A DNA stretch of 53,480 bases, from assembly GCF_021298855.1 (NCBI RefSeq), contig NZ_JAJTHI010000014.1, positions 1 to 53,480 on the forward strand. The letters run 5' to 3'. Positions 1 to 8,592 of this stretch are shown here, piece after piece. The notes beneath the pieces were generated by a model, which saw only the letters and a program-made list of their open reading frames with translations, was not told the origin of the DNA and did no database searches. The translations under genes and the position numbers were made by a program. Each line of letters opens with the position of its first letter. Positions within the stretch are counted from its first letter, which is position 1. The stretch comes from Gemmatimonas sp. (GTDB taxonomy: Bacteria > Gemmatimonadota > Gemmatimonadetes > Gemmatimonadales > Gemmatimonadaceae).

Positions 1-110
1 CCCCCGACCCCGACACGCCTCCCGCGCCGCCGTACCGCCCGCGCCGAGACCCCGACCCGGACCCAAACGCGACCCGGGCCGCGCCACGACCCCGACCGCT
101 CGTGAGACCC

Positions 111-170
111 CGACCGCAGTGGCAGTACCCCGACTGCCGTGGCAGTACCAAAACCGCAGTGGCAGTACCC
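111..170. repeat. 20-bp tandem repeat, three copies, in a CCCCGAC-rich stretch
   Basis: Three consecutive 20-bp units (111-130, 131-150, 151-170) share the core GCAGTGGCAGTACC with few changes. The preceding 110 bases and the 20 after them are built largely from the short word ACCCCGAC, so bases 1-180 as a whole are low complexity. I see no convincing gene here on either strand. The block lies just past the terminator of the minus-strand OmpA-like gene, so it is an intergenic repeat, but what lies to the left of the window is unknown. Confidence 0.8.
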
Positions 171-241
171 CGACCCCAACCACCCCCGACCGCCGTTCAA
201 TCCCGGAGGCCAACCCCGTTCGCGACCCGGGCGAAAAGCAG

Positions 242-271
242 AAAGGCCCCGCGAGCAATCGCGAGGCCTTT
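242..271 (-). terminator. Rho-independent terminator of the OmpA-like gene
   Basis: AAAGGCC pairs with GGCCTTT and CGCGA pairs with TCGCG around a GCAA loop, with a single c/a mismatch between the two stem segments. Read on the minus strand the stem is followed by CTGCTTTT, a short T-rich tail, about 25 nt past the stop codon of the gene ending at 296. Confidence 0.8.
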
Positions 272-295
272 CCGGTCAGCCGCAGAAGGCTGGTG

Positions 296-1885
296 TTACT
301 TGAGGTCCTTGAAGCCGAGACGGCCGTTGCGCTCGTCTGCCGAGCGGCAGCCCGTCGGCGCGTTCTTGCCGTCGAGCAGCTGCCAGATCTCGACGCGGCG
401 GTTGTCCGCCTGCGCCGCACGGTCGCCGCGGGCAATGCGGCCCCGGTTCGCCGGCGGCGGCTCGCTCTCGTCGGCTCCCGCCGTCGTCACGAGGCACTGC
501 TCGCCGAAGCTCGACCACACGATGCGGTCCTTCAGCATCGCCGCATCCTTGCCGGCCAGACGCAGCAGCTGCTTCATCACCGCTTCGGCGCGCTTCTTCG
601 CCAGCGCGCTGTTGTACGCTTCCGAGCCGTAGCGGTCCGTGTGCCCCTCGATCGAGATGCGCAGCGACGGGAGACGCTTCATGGCCTCGATCACGACCTT
701 GAGCGTGTCGTTGCCCGCCTTGAGGACCGTCGCGCGATCAAAGTCGAACAGCGCGCGGTCGAGCGCCACGCTCACCGCCTTCGGCGCCACGCACTCCACC
801 GACGCCGTCTCGCTCTTCGAGCTGCCGTAGGCGCTCTTCGACGCCGTGATCGTGGTGCTGCCACCGGCGTTGCACGTCACCGTGCCGTTGTTCACCGAGG
901 CGATCGACGCGTTGGCCGAGCTCCAGGTGATCGCGCCGAGGTCCACGTTGTCGGCGTCGACCGCCTTGGCCGTGAAGCCGAGCGTCTTGCTGACATCCGT
1001 CGAACCGCTCTTCGGCGTCAGCGTGAGCGTCCACGCCGGCGGTGGCACCGTGACGGTGGCCGACGCCGAGCGCTGCAGCTTCTTCTGCGTGCCCGTGCAG
1101 GTGATCGTCGCCGTGCCGTACTTGACCGCCGTCACCTTGCCGGTGTTGTCCACCGTGGCCACCGACGCGTCGCTCGACGTGCAGGCAAGATCCTTCACGT
1201 TGCGCAGCTGGATCATCTTGCCCTTCGCATCCGCCGCGCTGAGCGCGAACTGACGGTCGGCGCCGCGGTTCACCGTGGCGCTGGCCGGGTCGATCTTGAG
1301 CGCCCAGTCGAACTTCTCGACCGTCGCGCAGCCGCCGCGCAGGGCGTAGGTCACGCCGGCCCGGATGCCGAGGTTGCGCGACGTGCCGGTGAGCTCCTGC
1401 TCATTCGGCGACGGGTTGCGGTCCATGATGCCGTCGATGCGCGCGCCCCACTTGCCGCTCGAGCACAACTTCAGGCCGGCGAGCGCCGAGAAACCGTCCT
1501 CGAACTCGTTGGCCGTGGAGCGGCCGTCGTAGATCGAGTTGACGTAACCGGCACCCAGCACCAGCGCCGCCTTCTTGGACGAGGTCAGAGGCAGCGTGAA
1601 CGTGCCGAGAATACGGGCCGGACGATAGGTGATGTCCTCGAACGGGGTGCGGGTGGCCTTGGTCGAGCCGATTTGCACGTCGCCCTGCACCCCGAACCAC
1701 TTGTAGACGGAAGCAGTGAACATGCCGCCGACCGCCGCGACGTTGTCCATCTTGATCTTGTCGTCGAGTCTCGTGAACTGACCGAATGCCCCGATCTCGA
1801 TCCGTTCACCAAGGCCCTGAGCGTGGGCCGTCGGCACCGCCGCGACCGCCGCGAGCAGCGAAAGTCCGACCAGCTTGTTCTTCAT
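296..1885 (-). CDS. OmpA-family outer-membrane protein with Ig-like (Big_2) domains
   Basis: 529 aa. Residues 1-22 are a classic signal peptide ending AHA before QG. Residues 25-185 are rich in alternating hydrophobic and aromatic residues and probably form a small outer-membrane beta-barrel. Residues 195-280 and 285-365 look like two bacterial Ig-like domains, with phrases such as SVATVDNTGKVTAVKYGTA. Residues 375-503 are an OmpA C-terminal peptidoglycan-binding domain, with FDFDRATVLKAG, the hallmark IEGHTDRYG and NRRVEI near the end. I chose the ATG at 1885 because AGAGG precedes it and the signal peptide starts there, although the frame is open to 1987. The likely role is to link the outer membrane to the cell wall; Ig-like inserts could carry surface or adhesive functions. 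The order barrel, Ig, Ig, OmpA is certain from sequence; the function is family knowledge. Confidence 0.88.
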   Translation of the reverse strand: MKNKLVGLSLLAAVAAVPTAHAQGLGERIEIGAFGQFTRLDDKIKMDNVAAVGGMFTASVYKWFGVQGDVQIGSTKATRTPFEDITYRPARILGTFTLPLTSSKKAALVLGAGYVNSIYDGRSTANEFEDGFSALAGLKLCSSGKWGARIDGIMDRNPSPNEQELTGTSRNLGIRAGVTYALRGGCATVEKFDWALKIDPASATVNRGADRQFALSAADAKGKMIQLRNVKDLACTSSDASVATVDNTGKVTAVKYGTATITCTGTQKKLQRSASATVTVPPPAWTLTLTPKSGSTDVSKTLGFTAKAVDADNVDLGAITWSSANASIASVNNGTVTCNAGGSTTITASKSAYGSSKSETASVECVAPKAVSVALDRALFDFDRATVLKAGNDTLKVVIEAMKRLPSLRISIEGHTDRYGSEAYNSALAKKRAEAVMKQLLRLAGKDAAMLKDRIVWSSFGEQCLVTTAGADESEPPPANRGRIARGDRAAQADNRRVEIWQLLDGKNAPTGCRSADERNGRLGFKDLK

Positions 1886-1969
1886 GGCGTCCTCTGGGTT
1901 AAGCCTGAGTAGCGGGCCGTCGTGGCCCGTGCTCGCCCGACGGCACTTCACCGTGGGAGAGCACTCCAA

Positions 1970-1986
1970 TAGTAAGTGATGTAGCA
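1970..1986 (-). promoter_or_regulatory. Possible promoter elements of the OmpA-like gene
   Basis: On the minus strand TGCTAC (1986-1981) and TACTAT (1975-1970) are two overlapping -10 candidates about 90 nt before the start at 1885. No good -35 box is visible, so this is weak evidence. The rest of 1886-2091 shows nothing recognisable. Confidence 0.25.
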
Positions 1987-2046
1987 CACCGGCGATACGT
2001 CACGCCAGCTTGACGTTCGGACTTCTTGACCGTCACAGATAAGCCT

Positions 2047-2065
2047 GTTTCCGTCTCGCGGAAAT
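2047..2065 (-). terminator. Weak hairpin after the E1 gene
   Basis: TTTCCG (2048-2053) and CGGAAA (2059-2064) form a 6-bp stem with a 5-nt loop, 27 nt past the stop codon of the E1 gene. There is no T-tract, so termination here is only a suggestion. Confidence 0.3.
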
Positions 2066-2091
2066 CCCCCGTGGCCATGACCGTTGGCCCC

Positions 2092-4233
2092 TCAGGTCGC
2101 GAGCAGCGCCGCCAGCCGCTCGCGAATGCGCGCCGCCGTGGGCACGACCGCGTCGAGCAGATCCGGATGGTACGGCACCGGGATGTCGCGCGGGGCCAGC
2201 CGTTCGACCGGCGCGTCCAGGTACCAGAAGGCCTCCTGGGCCAGCGTCCCCGCGATTTCCGCTCCGAACCCGGCCGTGAGGCTGTCCTCGTGCACGATCA
2301 GGCAGCGCCCGGTCTTCCGGACGCTCGCCAGCACCGCCTCGCGATCCCAGGGCGAAATGGTGCGCAAGTCGAGCAGCTCCACCGCCCCCGGCTGCGCCAG
2401 CTGCGCCACCGCGTCCACGCACCGGTGCACCATGGCTCCCCACGTCACCAGCGTGATCTGGTCGCCTTCCTGCACCACGCGCGCTCGGCCCAGCGGCAGC
2501 ACGTAGTCGTCACCGGGATACCGTGCGCTGCCATCGCCCGTCATGAGCAGCGACCGGTGCTCGAAGAAGATGCTGGGGTTGGGGCTGCGCATCGCCGCGC
2601 GCAGCAGCCCCACGGCGTCGGCCGCGTTGGAGGGCATGATCACCTGCCACCCATACGCGTGTGCGAATCGCACTTCGTCGCTCAGCGAATGCCACGGGTC
2701 GCCCACGTCCTTGCCGAAGCCACCAGGCATGCGCACCACGATCGGGGCGGCAAATCGATTGGCCGTGCGCCAGCGCATCGTGCCGCAGTTGTTCAGCTGC
2801 TCCGCCGCCGGATCGGCGTACTTGCGGAACTGGATCTCGGCCACGGGCACCAGGCCGCCAATGGCCATGGCCACCGCGCGGCCAATGATCCCCTCTTCGC
2901 TCAGGCTCGTATCGAAGACGCGGGTGGCACCGAACTGCTTCTGCAGCCCCTCGGTCACGAGGTGCACGCCACCCTTGCGCCCCACGTCCTCACCAAACAC
3001 GACCACCTTGGGGTTGGTGGCGAGCTCGTGCCGCAGCGTACGTCGGATGGCTTCGGCGAAACGCAGCAACTCGCCCCCCTCCTGCGGCACATCCGTGCCG
3101 CCCAGCGCGGCGCGTTCGGCGCGCGACAGACCACCCATGGCCTCGGTGGGCGCGTGCTCGTCGGCAAAGACATGCTGCGCCACCGTGCGGGGATCCGGGT
3201 TCCCGCGGGCACGCGCCGCCTCGAGCGCCACCTGCACGTCACGCGCGACGTCCCCCTCCAGCGCGGCCCACTCACCGGCGCTCATGACCGCCGGCACGAG
3301 ATACTCGCGCAGCCGGGGGAGCGGATCGCGCGCCAGATCCGCCGCGATCTCCTCGTCCGTGCGATACCCCTTCTGGTTGTCCGGCCCCGAGTGGCTCGAC
3401 AGCCGCGGCACCGTCAGGCGCACCAGCGCGGGGCCGCCGCCGCCGCGCACATGCGCCACTGCGTCGGCCAGCTTCTCCGACGCATCGTGCGGGTCGCAGC
3501 CATCGCCATTCAGCACGCGCAGGTTGGTGAACGACGCCAGATTGCGCGCGATGTCGCCCCCCGGGGTCTGCATGTCACCGCGCACACTGATGCCGAGATC
3601 GTTGTCCTCGATGTAGAACAGCATGGGCAACGACAGCGTCGTGGCCATGGTGAGCGCGGCCCAGAAGCCGTTGGTGGCCACCGATCCGTCGCCGCCCAGC
3701 GCCACGCTCAGGCAGTTCGCGTAGCTCGCGTCGGCCAGGGTATCGCGATGGTACACGATGTTCTGCGCCCACCCGGCCGCCGGCGTGTACTGCGACCCCA
3801 CATCACCAGCCATGGGAAGCACCGTGCACCCGGAGGGATTGGGCAGGTTGCACACCACGCCAATGTCGCGGCCGTCGCTGAAGCCCCCCGCACGTCCGAG
3901 CGGACTCCCCAACGCATCTTCGATGCTGAGCCCCAGCGAGAGCAGGAGGGGGCGCGACCGGTAATAGGCGCCCGCGCCATCGTGCGCGCCGGTGAGCAGC
4001 GATCCCAGAATGCTCTGCGCCATGTCGTGGCCGCGCGCCGAGAACTGGTAGAGCACCAGATGCTCGCGCGGAACGGTCGCCCGCTGCTTGTTGGTCTGCT
4101 CCTCGACATCGTCGAGCGCGCGCGACACCAGCGTGTGATAGGCAATGCGGCGCCAGTCGAACCCGGCGCGGGGAGTCACGGCGGGCGGGGCGCTCTCACG
4201 GGGCACCGCTCGCACGGCAGTCTTGGCAGGCAT
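2092..4233 (-). CDS. Fused alpha-beta E1 of a 2-oxoacid (branched-chain type) dehydrogenase
   Basis: 713 aa. The N-terminal half (about 25-350) is an E1 alpha domain with the thiamine-diphosphate motif starting GDG at 181-183 and ending in IEDND (208-212). The C-terminal part, from about 385, is an E1 beta domain with VVVFGEDVGRKGG, EEGIIGRAVAMAIGG, RMPGG and FFEHRSLL. Alpha and beta subunits are usually separate genes; here they are one chain, an arrangement known in several Bacteroidetes-like lineages. E1 decarboxylates a 2-oxoacid and passes the acyl group to lipoyl-E2; the E2 and E3 genes are not in the window, so they must be elsewhere. No Shine-Dalgarno precedes the ATG; GATTAC lies 6 nt upstream, compatible with a leaderless mRNA. 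Substrate (branched-chain, pyruvate or aryl-pyruvate) cannot be read from the sequence. Confidence 0.9.
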   Translation of the reverse strand: MPAKTAVRAVPRESAPPAVTPRAGFDWRRIAYHTLVSRALDDVEEQTNKQRATVPREHLVLYQFSARGHDMAQSILGSLLTGAHDGAGAYYRSRPLLLSLGLSIEDALGSPLGRAGGFSDGRDIGVVCNLPNPSGCTVLPMAGDVGSQYTPAAGWAQNIVYHRDTLADASYANCLSVALGGDGSVATNGFWAALTMATTLSLPMLFYIEDNDLGISVRGDMQTPGGDIARNLASFTNLRVLNGDGCDPHDASEKLADAVAHVRGGGGPALVRLTVPRLSSHSGPDNQKGYRTDEEIAADLARDPLPRLREYLVPAVMSAGEWAALEGDVARDVQVALEAARARGNPDPRTVAQHVFADEHAPTEAMGGLSRAERAALGGTDVPQEGGELLRFAEAIRRTLRHELATNPKVVVFGEDVGRKGGVHLVTEGLQKQFGATRVFDTSLSEEGIIGRAVAMAIGGLVPVAEIQFRKYADPAAEQLNNCGTMRWRTANRFAAPIVVRMPGGFGKDVGDPWHSLSDEVRFAHAYGWQVIMPSNAADAVGLLRAAMRSPNPSIFFEHRSLLMTGDGSARYPGDDYVLPLGRARVVQEGDQITLVTWGAMVHRCVDAVAQLAQPGAVELLDLRTISPWDREAVLASVRKTGRCLIVHEDSLTAGFGAEIAGTLAQEAFWYLDAPVERLAPRDIPVPYHPDLLDAVVPTAARIRERLAALLAT

Positions 4234-4272
4234 AGAGCGGTAATCTGCCAGCGCGCGCCCCCGGATGGGAGT

Positions 4273-4548
4273 TTACCCGGTGACCGACCCCAGGTCGGGG
4301 ACCACCGCGCCAAGGCCCATGAGCGTCAGACGGGCCACCGCGGTGATGGCCGGAATCCCCACGCCGATGGCGATGAGCAGCAGGTTCACGGCGAGCCAGA
4401 GCGCCGTGTAGCGCTGCACCAGCTCCCGGTCCCGACGCGTGAGCAGGAGCGCAACCGACGCCGCGTTCAGCACCAGCAGGGCGCCCAGCGCCCAGGCGAA
4501 CACGGTCCAACCCAGACTGCCCAACCAGTGCGCCAGCGACGTGAGCAT
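4273..4548 (-). CDS. Small two-helix membrane protein, unknown function
   Basis: 91 aa. Two strongly hydrophobic segments, about residues 12-36 and 48-75, are joined by a charged loop RRDRELVQRY. This could be an integral inner-membrane protein. The ATG at 4548 has GGAG eight nt upstream, which I prefer over the longer open frame to 4644. It lies 39 nt before the E1 gene on the same strand and may be co-transcribed with it, and it is divergent from paaG. I recognise no family. Confidence 0.6.
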   Translation of the reverse strand: MLTSLAHWLGSLGWTVFAWALGALLVLNAASVALLLTRRDRELVQRYTALWLAVNLLLIAIGVGIPAITAVARLTLMGLGAVVPDLGSVTG

Positions 4549-4644
4549 GTGCGGTTCTCCAGTGGAGGTGGGACCACCAGCCGATTGTTCGGTGGGAACC
4601 GCGATGGCTCGATAGGGGGCCGTCGGCGCTCCCCGGACCCCCAT

Positions 4645-4658
4645 GCTACTTTTGTCCT
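4645..4658 (+). promoter_or_regulatory. Candidate extended -10 element of the paa operon
   Basis: TGCTACTTTTG contains an extended -10 (TG-n-TACTTT, hexamer 4647-4652) and also fits the Bacteroidetes -7 consensus TAnnTTTG (4647-4654). The start codon follows six nt after the hexamer and no Shine-Dalgarno is present, so transcription probably begins at or next to the ATG. In the same 110-bp divergent gap CCGA-TTGT-TCGG at about 4583-4594 is a small dyad that could be an operator. Confidence 0.5.
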
Positions 4659-5456
4659 ATGACCTCCCCCGCTTCCACGCTCCTTGTTGCCCGGGCGAAC
4701 GGCGTCCTCACGCTCACGCTCAACCGCCCCGACGTTCTCAACAGCTTTACCCGCAGCATGGCGGCCGCCCTGCAGGCGGCGCTCGCCGAGGCCGCCGCCG
4801 ATGACGCGGTACGGGCCGTGGTCATTACCGGCGCGGGGCGCGGCTTCTGTGCCGGCCAGGACCTCGCCGAGGCGCTGCCGCGCGATGGCGGCCCGATCCC
4901 GGATATCGGGGAGATCGTCGCCGAATGCTACAACCCCATCATTCGCGCCATTCGCACGCTGGAGAAGCCGGTGTTGTGCGCGGTCAACGGCATCGCCGCG
5001 GGCGCCGGCGCCAACCTGGCCTTCGCCTGCGATCTCACGATTGCCGCCGACAGCGCGAGCTTCGTGGAGAGCTTCGCCAAGCTGGGGCTCATTCCCGACA
5101 CCAGCGGCACCTTCTTCGTGCCGCGCCTGGTGGGGATGCAGCGCGCCACGGGCATGTTCTTCCTCGCCGAAAAGATGCCGGCGGCGAAGGCGAAGGACTG
5201 GGGGCTCATCTGGGACGTGGTCCCTGCGGCCGAGCTCATGGCCACGGTCACGCAGCTCGCCGAGCAGCTCGCCGCGCAGGCCACGCGCGGCTTCGGACTG
5301 ACCAAGCGCGCACTCAATGCGAGCTTGGCCAACGGTCTGGACGCCCAGCTCGAGGTGGAAGCGCAGGCCATGCACGAGGCCGGCCGCACCGCCGACTACG
5401 CGGAAGGGGTGCGCGCGTTTCTCGAGAAGCGGGCCCCCGTCTATCAGGGGAAGTGA
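4659..5456 (+). CDS. paaG: PaaG, ring 1,2-epoxyphenylacetyl-CoA isomerase
   Basis: 265 aa, the usual length for this crotonase-family enzyme. It shows GRGFCAGQDL (60-69), the oxyanion-hole segment VNGIAAGAGANLAFACDL, and LIPDTSGT with Asp147, matching the catalytic Asp found in PaaG isomerases. PaaG turns ring-1,2-epoxyphenylacetyl-CoA into the oxepin form and later also shifts a double bond in the opened chain. It is the first gene of the paa operon and its stop overlaps the next start (TGATG). The general enoyl-CoA hydratase family is certain; PaaG rather than PaaF rests on the GLIPD motif, the C-terminal ADYAEGVRAF segment and the gene order. Confidence 0.9.
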   Translation: MTSPASTLLVARANGVLTLTLNRPDVLNSFTRSMAAALQAALAEAAADDAVRAVVITGAGRGFCAGQDLAEALPRDGGPIPDIGEIVAECYNPIIRAIRTLEKPVLCAVNGIAAGAGANLAFACDLTIAADSASFVESFAKLGLIPDTSGTFFVPRLVGMQRATGMFFLAEKMPAAKAKDWGLIWDVVPAAELMATVTQLAEQLAAQATRGFGLTKRALNASLANGLDAQLEVEAQAMHEAGRTADYAEGVRAFLEKRAPVYQGK

Positions 5457-6652
5457 TGGCGGCGGCAACGATTGGTGTCGTTGGCGCCGGCGCCATGGGG
5501 GCCGGCATTGCGCAGGTGGCGGCCGTGCACGGACACCCGGTGCTGCTCGCCGATGCCCTGCCGGCGGCGATGGCCCGCGCGCGCACGGGGCACCAGAAGG
5601 CCATGGCCCGCGAGGTGGACAAGGGGCGGCTCTCGCGTGAGGCGGCCGACGCCGTCCTCGCGCGCCTCACGTACGTGGAAGGCGTGAGCGCCGAGCTGCT
5701 GGCCGCGTTCGCGCCCTGTGACCTGGTGATCGAAGCCATCGTCGAGAAGCTGGACGCCAAGCAGGCGCTGCTGCGCACGCTCGAGGGGATCGTGGCCCCG
5801 GCCGCCGTCCTGGCCTCCAATACGTCGTCGCTGTCCATTGCCGCGCTGGCCGGCGCGTGTACGCACAAGACCCGCGTGGTTGGCGTGCACTTCTTCAATC
5901 CGGCGCCGGTGATGCCGCTGGTGGAGATCATCCCCGCCATCAGCACCGCACCCGACGTGACGGCTCGCGCCACGGCGTACGCCGCCGGCTGGAAGAAAGT
6001 CACGGTGCTGGCGTCGGATACCCCCGGCTTCATCGTGAACCGCGTGGCACGCCCCTTCTACGGCGAATCGCTGCGGCTGCTCGAGGAAGGCGTGGCCGAC
6101 TGCGCCACCATCGACTGGGCCCTGCGCACGGTGGGCGGTTTCCGCATGGGTCCCTTCGAGCTCATGGACTTCATCGGGCACGACGTGAACTTCGCGGTCA
6201 CACGCTCGGTGTTTGACGGCATGTTCCATGACCCGCGCTACCGCCCGAGCCTGCGCCAGCAGCGGCTGCTCGAAGCGGGATGGCTGGGTCGCAAGTCGGG
6301 GCGCGGCTTCTACGACTATGCCGAAGGCGCCATCACGCCGGCGCCCGTGGAAGACCCCGTGCTGGCGCAGGGAATCGCCGATCGGGTGCTCGCCATGCTC
6401 GTCAACGAAGCCGTGGAGGCCGTCCACCTCGGCATCTGTACCGTGGCCGACGTGGAACTCGCCATGACTACGGGCGTGAACTATCCGCGCGGCCTGCTGG
6501 CCTGGGGCGACGAGATCGGGGCCGCCACCGTGCTGGCCCGGTTGCAGGCGCTCCAGTACGAAACGGGTGACGATCGCTATCGCCCCAGCGTGCGGCTGCG
6601 CCGTGCCGTGCAGGCCGGCGTGCCGCTGGGCGATCCGCGGCGGTACCCGTGA
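5456..6652 (+). CDS. paaH: PaaH, 3-hydroxyadipyl-CoA dehydrogenase
   Basis: 398 aa. The N-terminal NAD-binding domain begins with GAGAMG (10-15); SNTSSLSI (121-128) and GVHFFNPAP with catalytic His145 follow. Two C-terminal 3HCDH-type helical segments follow at about 185-285 and 300-385. It oxidises 3-hydroxyadipyl-CoA to 3-oxoadipyl-CoA, the substrate of the next gene. The ATG shares a base with the stop of paaG, which argues for translational coupling. E. coli PaaH is about 475 aa, so this form is shorter, with a reduced linker and second C-terminal domain. The frame is open far upstream inside paaG but that part has no homology. Confidence 0.88.
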   Translation: MAAATIGVVGAGAMGAGIAQVAAVHGHPVLLADALPAAMARARTGHQKAMAREVDKGRLSREAADAVLARLTYVEGVSAELLAAFAPCDLVIEAIVEKLDAKQALLRTLEGIVAPAAVLASNTSSLSIAALAGACTHKTRVVGVHFFNPAPVMPLVEIIPAISTAPDVTARATAYAAGWKKVTVLASDTPGFIVNRVARPFYGESLRLLEEGVADCATIDWALRTVGGFRMGPFELMDFIGHDVNFAVTRSVFDGMFHDPRYRPSLRQQRLLEAGWLGRKSGRGFYDYAEGAITPAPVEDPVLAQGIADRVLAMLVNEAVEAVHLGICTVADVELAMTTGVNYPRGLLAWGDEIGAATVLARLQALQYETGDDRYRPSVRLRRAVQAGVPLGDPRRYP

Positions 6653-6716
6653 CAGCGCGTTCGGTTCACTACGCCACCCGCCCGCACGTGCCGGGTGCCC
6701 ATTTCGGATGATCCCC

Positions 6717-7946
6717 ATGAGCAGACAACAGGCCTACCTCATCGACGGCGTGCGCACGCCCATTGGCAACCTCGGTGGAGCGCTGGCCCCGGTGCGGGCC
6801 GATGATCTGGCGGCCCACGCCATCTCGGCGCTCCTCGATCGCGTGCGTGCGCACGCGCCGCAGTTCGACGTGGCGGGAATCGCCGATGTCATCCTGGGGT
6901 GCGCCAATCAGGCCGGTGACGACAACCGCAACGTGGCGCGCATGGCGGCACTGCTGGCCGGTGTGCCGGTCACGGTGCCCGGCGAGACGGTCAATCGCCT
7001 GTGCGCATCGGGGCTGTCGGCGGTGGCGGGCGCGGCACGTGCCATTCGCGCCGGCGAGGGCGATCTGTACGTCGCCGGCGGCGTGGAAAGCATGACCCGC
7101 GCGCCGTACGTGCTGAGCAAGGGCGCCACGCCATTCGCGCGCGACGTGCAGCTCTTCGACACCAGCCTCGGGTGGCGGTTCGTGAACGCGCGCATGAAGA
7201 GCCTGCACGGCACCGACAGCATGGGCGAGACGGCGGAGAACGTGGCCGCCCAGTATGCGGTGAGCCGCGCCGATCAGGACGCGTTTGCCGTACGCTCGCA
7301 GCAGAAGGCGGCCGCGGCCCGCACCGCGGGCCGCCTGGCCCTCGAGATCGCGCCGGTGAGCATTCCCCAGAAGAAGGGCGATGCGCTGCTCGTGTCGCAC
7401 GACGAGTTCCTGCGCCCCGACACGACGCTGGAAACGCTCGGCAAGCTCAAGCCGGCCTTCCGGCACGACGGGCAGGGCAGCGTGACGGCCGGCAATGCCA
7501 GTGGGCTCAACGACGGGGCGGCGGCGCTGCTGCTGGCCGGTGAGGCGGCGCTGTCGCGCTTCGGCCTCGCGCCCCTCGCGCGCGTGGTGGCGAGTGCCGC
7601 GGCCGGCGTGGAGCCGCGCATCATGGGCATGGGCCCCGTACCCGCTACCCGGTTGGTGCTGGAGCGCGCCGGGCTCGCGCTCGACCAGATGGACGTGATC
7701 GAACTCAACGAAGCGTTCGCCGCGCAGGGGCTCGCCTGTCTGCGCGAACTCGGCGTGGCCGATGACGATCCCCGCGTGAACCCAAACGGCGGGGCCATTG
7801 CACTCGGGCATCCCCTGGGCATGAGCGGCGCGCGTCTCGCGCTCACGGCCGCGTACCAGCTGCGCGAAACCGGCGGCCGCTATGCGCTGTGCACCATGTG
7901 CATCGGCGTGGGGCAGGGGTTTGCCGTCGTGCTCGAACGCGTCTGA
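6717..7946 (+). CDS. paaJ: PaaJ, 3-oxoadipyl-CoA/3-oxo-5,6-dehydrosuberyl-CoA thiolase
   Basis: 409 aa thiolase. The nucleophile is Cys96 in NRLCASGLSAV, followed by GGVESMTRAPYV, NPNGGAIALGHPLG and the C-terminal CTMCIGVGQG with the second catalytic Cys. It cleaves 3-oxoadipyl-CoA to succinyl-CoA and acetyl-CoA and shortens the C8 ring-opening product. I start at 6717, five nt after GGATGA; ATG 6708 would add only three residues. It begins 64 nt after paaH and ends 10 nt before paaY. A related beta-ketoadipate thiolase (PcaF) would look similar; the paa context decides. Confidence 0.88.
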   Translation: MSRQQAYLIDGVRTPIGNLGGALAPVRADDLAAHAISALLDRVRAHAPQFDVAGIADVILGCANQAGDDNRNVARMAALLAGVPVTVPGETVNRLCASGLSAVAGAARAIRAGEGDLYVAGGVESMTRAPYVLSKGATPFARDVQLFDTSLGWRFVNARMKSLHGTDSMGETAENVAAQYAVSRADQDAFAVRSQQKAAAARTAGRLALEIAPVSIPQKKGDALLVSHDEFLRPDTTLETLGKLKPAFRHDGQGSVTAGNASGLNDGAAALLLAGEAALSRFGLAPLARVVASAAAGVEPRIMGMGPVPATRLVLERAGLALDQMDVIELNEAFAAQGLACLRELGVADDDPRVNPNGGAIALGHPLGMSGARLALTAAYQLRETGGRYALCTMCIGVGQGFAVVLERV

Positions 7947-7956
7947 GAACCCCGGC

Positions 7957-8592
7957 ATGATCTACGCGTTCGAGGACTTCATTCCCGTGGTGCACGAGAG
8001 CGCGTTCGTCCACCCGCAGGCTGCCGTGACCGGCAACGTCATCATCGGGCGCGACGTGTACCTGGGCCCCGGGGCCGCCATTCGTGGCGACTGGGGCGGC
8101 ATCGTCATCGAGGACGGCTGCAATGTGCAGGAGAACTGCACCATTCACATGTTCCCCGGTGTCGTGGTGACCCTCGAAACCGGTGCGCACATCGGTCACG
8201 GCGCCATCGTGCACGGCGCCCGCATCGGGGCGAACAGCCTCATTGGCATGAACGCCGTGATCATGGACAACGCCGTTGTGGGACAGGGGTGCATTGTGGG
8301 CGCCCTCTGCTTCGTTCCCACCGACATGGTGATTCCCGACCGCAAGGTCGTGGTGGGGAACCCGGCGAAGATCGTGAAGGACGTGAGCGACGACATGCTC
8401 GCGTGGAAGAGTGACGGCACCGCGCTGTACCAGCAGTTGCCGAGTGCCATGCGCGCCAGCTGGCGCGCCGTAGATCCGCTGCGCGAGGTACCGGCCGACC
8501 GGCCGGTGCAGTCCGCGATGCTCAGGAACTGGAAGGACACGCAGCGTCAGGCGCCGGCGATGTCCGAGACCACCCGTACGGAGACTCGATGA
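7957..8592 (+). CDS. paaY: PaaY, hexapeptide-repeat thioesterase of the paa pathway
   Basis: 211 aa. It is a left-handed beta-helix protein of the gamma-carbonic-anhydrase type: repeated hexapeptides run from about residue 15 to 135, with the metal-binding histidines in NCTIHMF and GAHIGHGAIVHG. The C-terminal VVVGNPAKIVKDVSDDML and DGTALYQQLP match PaaY. PaaY hydrolyses dead-end ring-hydroxylated CoA esters that arise when the ring-opening step stalls, which frees CoA. It overlaps paaZ by four nt (ATGA). The C-terminal tail is slightly longer than in the 196-aa E. coli protein. No strong ribosome site is visible. Confidence 0.87.
   Translation: MIYAFEDFIPVVHESAFVHPQAAVTGNVIIGRDVYLGPGAAIRGDWGGIVIEDGCNVQENCTIHMFPGVVVTLETGAHIGHGAIVHGARIGANSLIGMNAVIMDNAVVGQGCIVGALCFVPTDMVIPDRKVVVGNPAKIVKDVSDDMLAWKSDGTALYQQLPSAMRASWRAVDPLREVPADRPVQSAMLRNWKDTQRQAPAMSETTRTETR

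Noticed and set aside
119-1912. Plus-strand frame across the OmpA-like gene
   Set aside because: Translation is Arg/Ala-rich without structure; the opposite strand has a signal peptide, OmpA domain and terminator.
2026-4662. Long open frame (878 codons) antisense to the E1 gene
   Set aside because: GC-rich genes give long antisense frames; the translation is rich in Arg, His and Gln with no motif, while the minus strand encodes a full E1.
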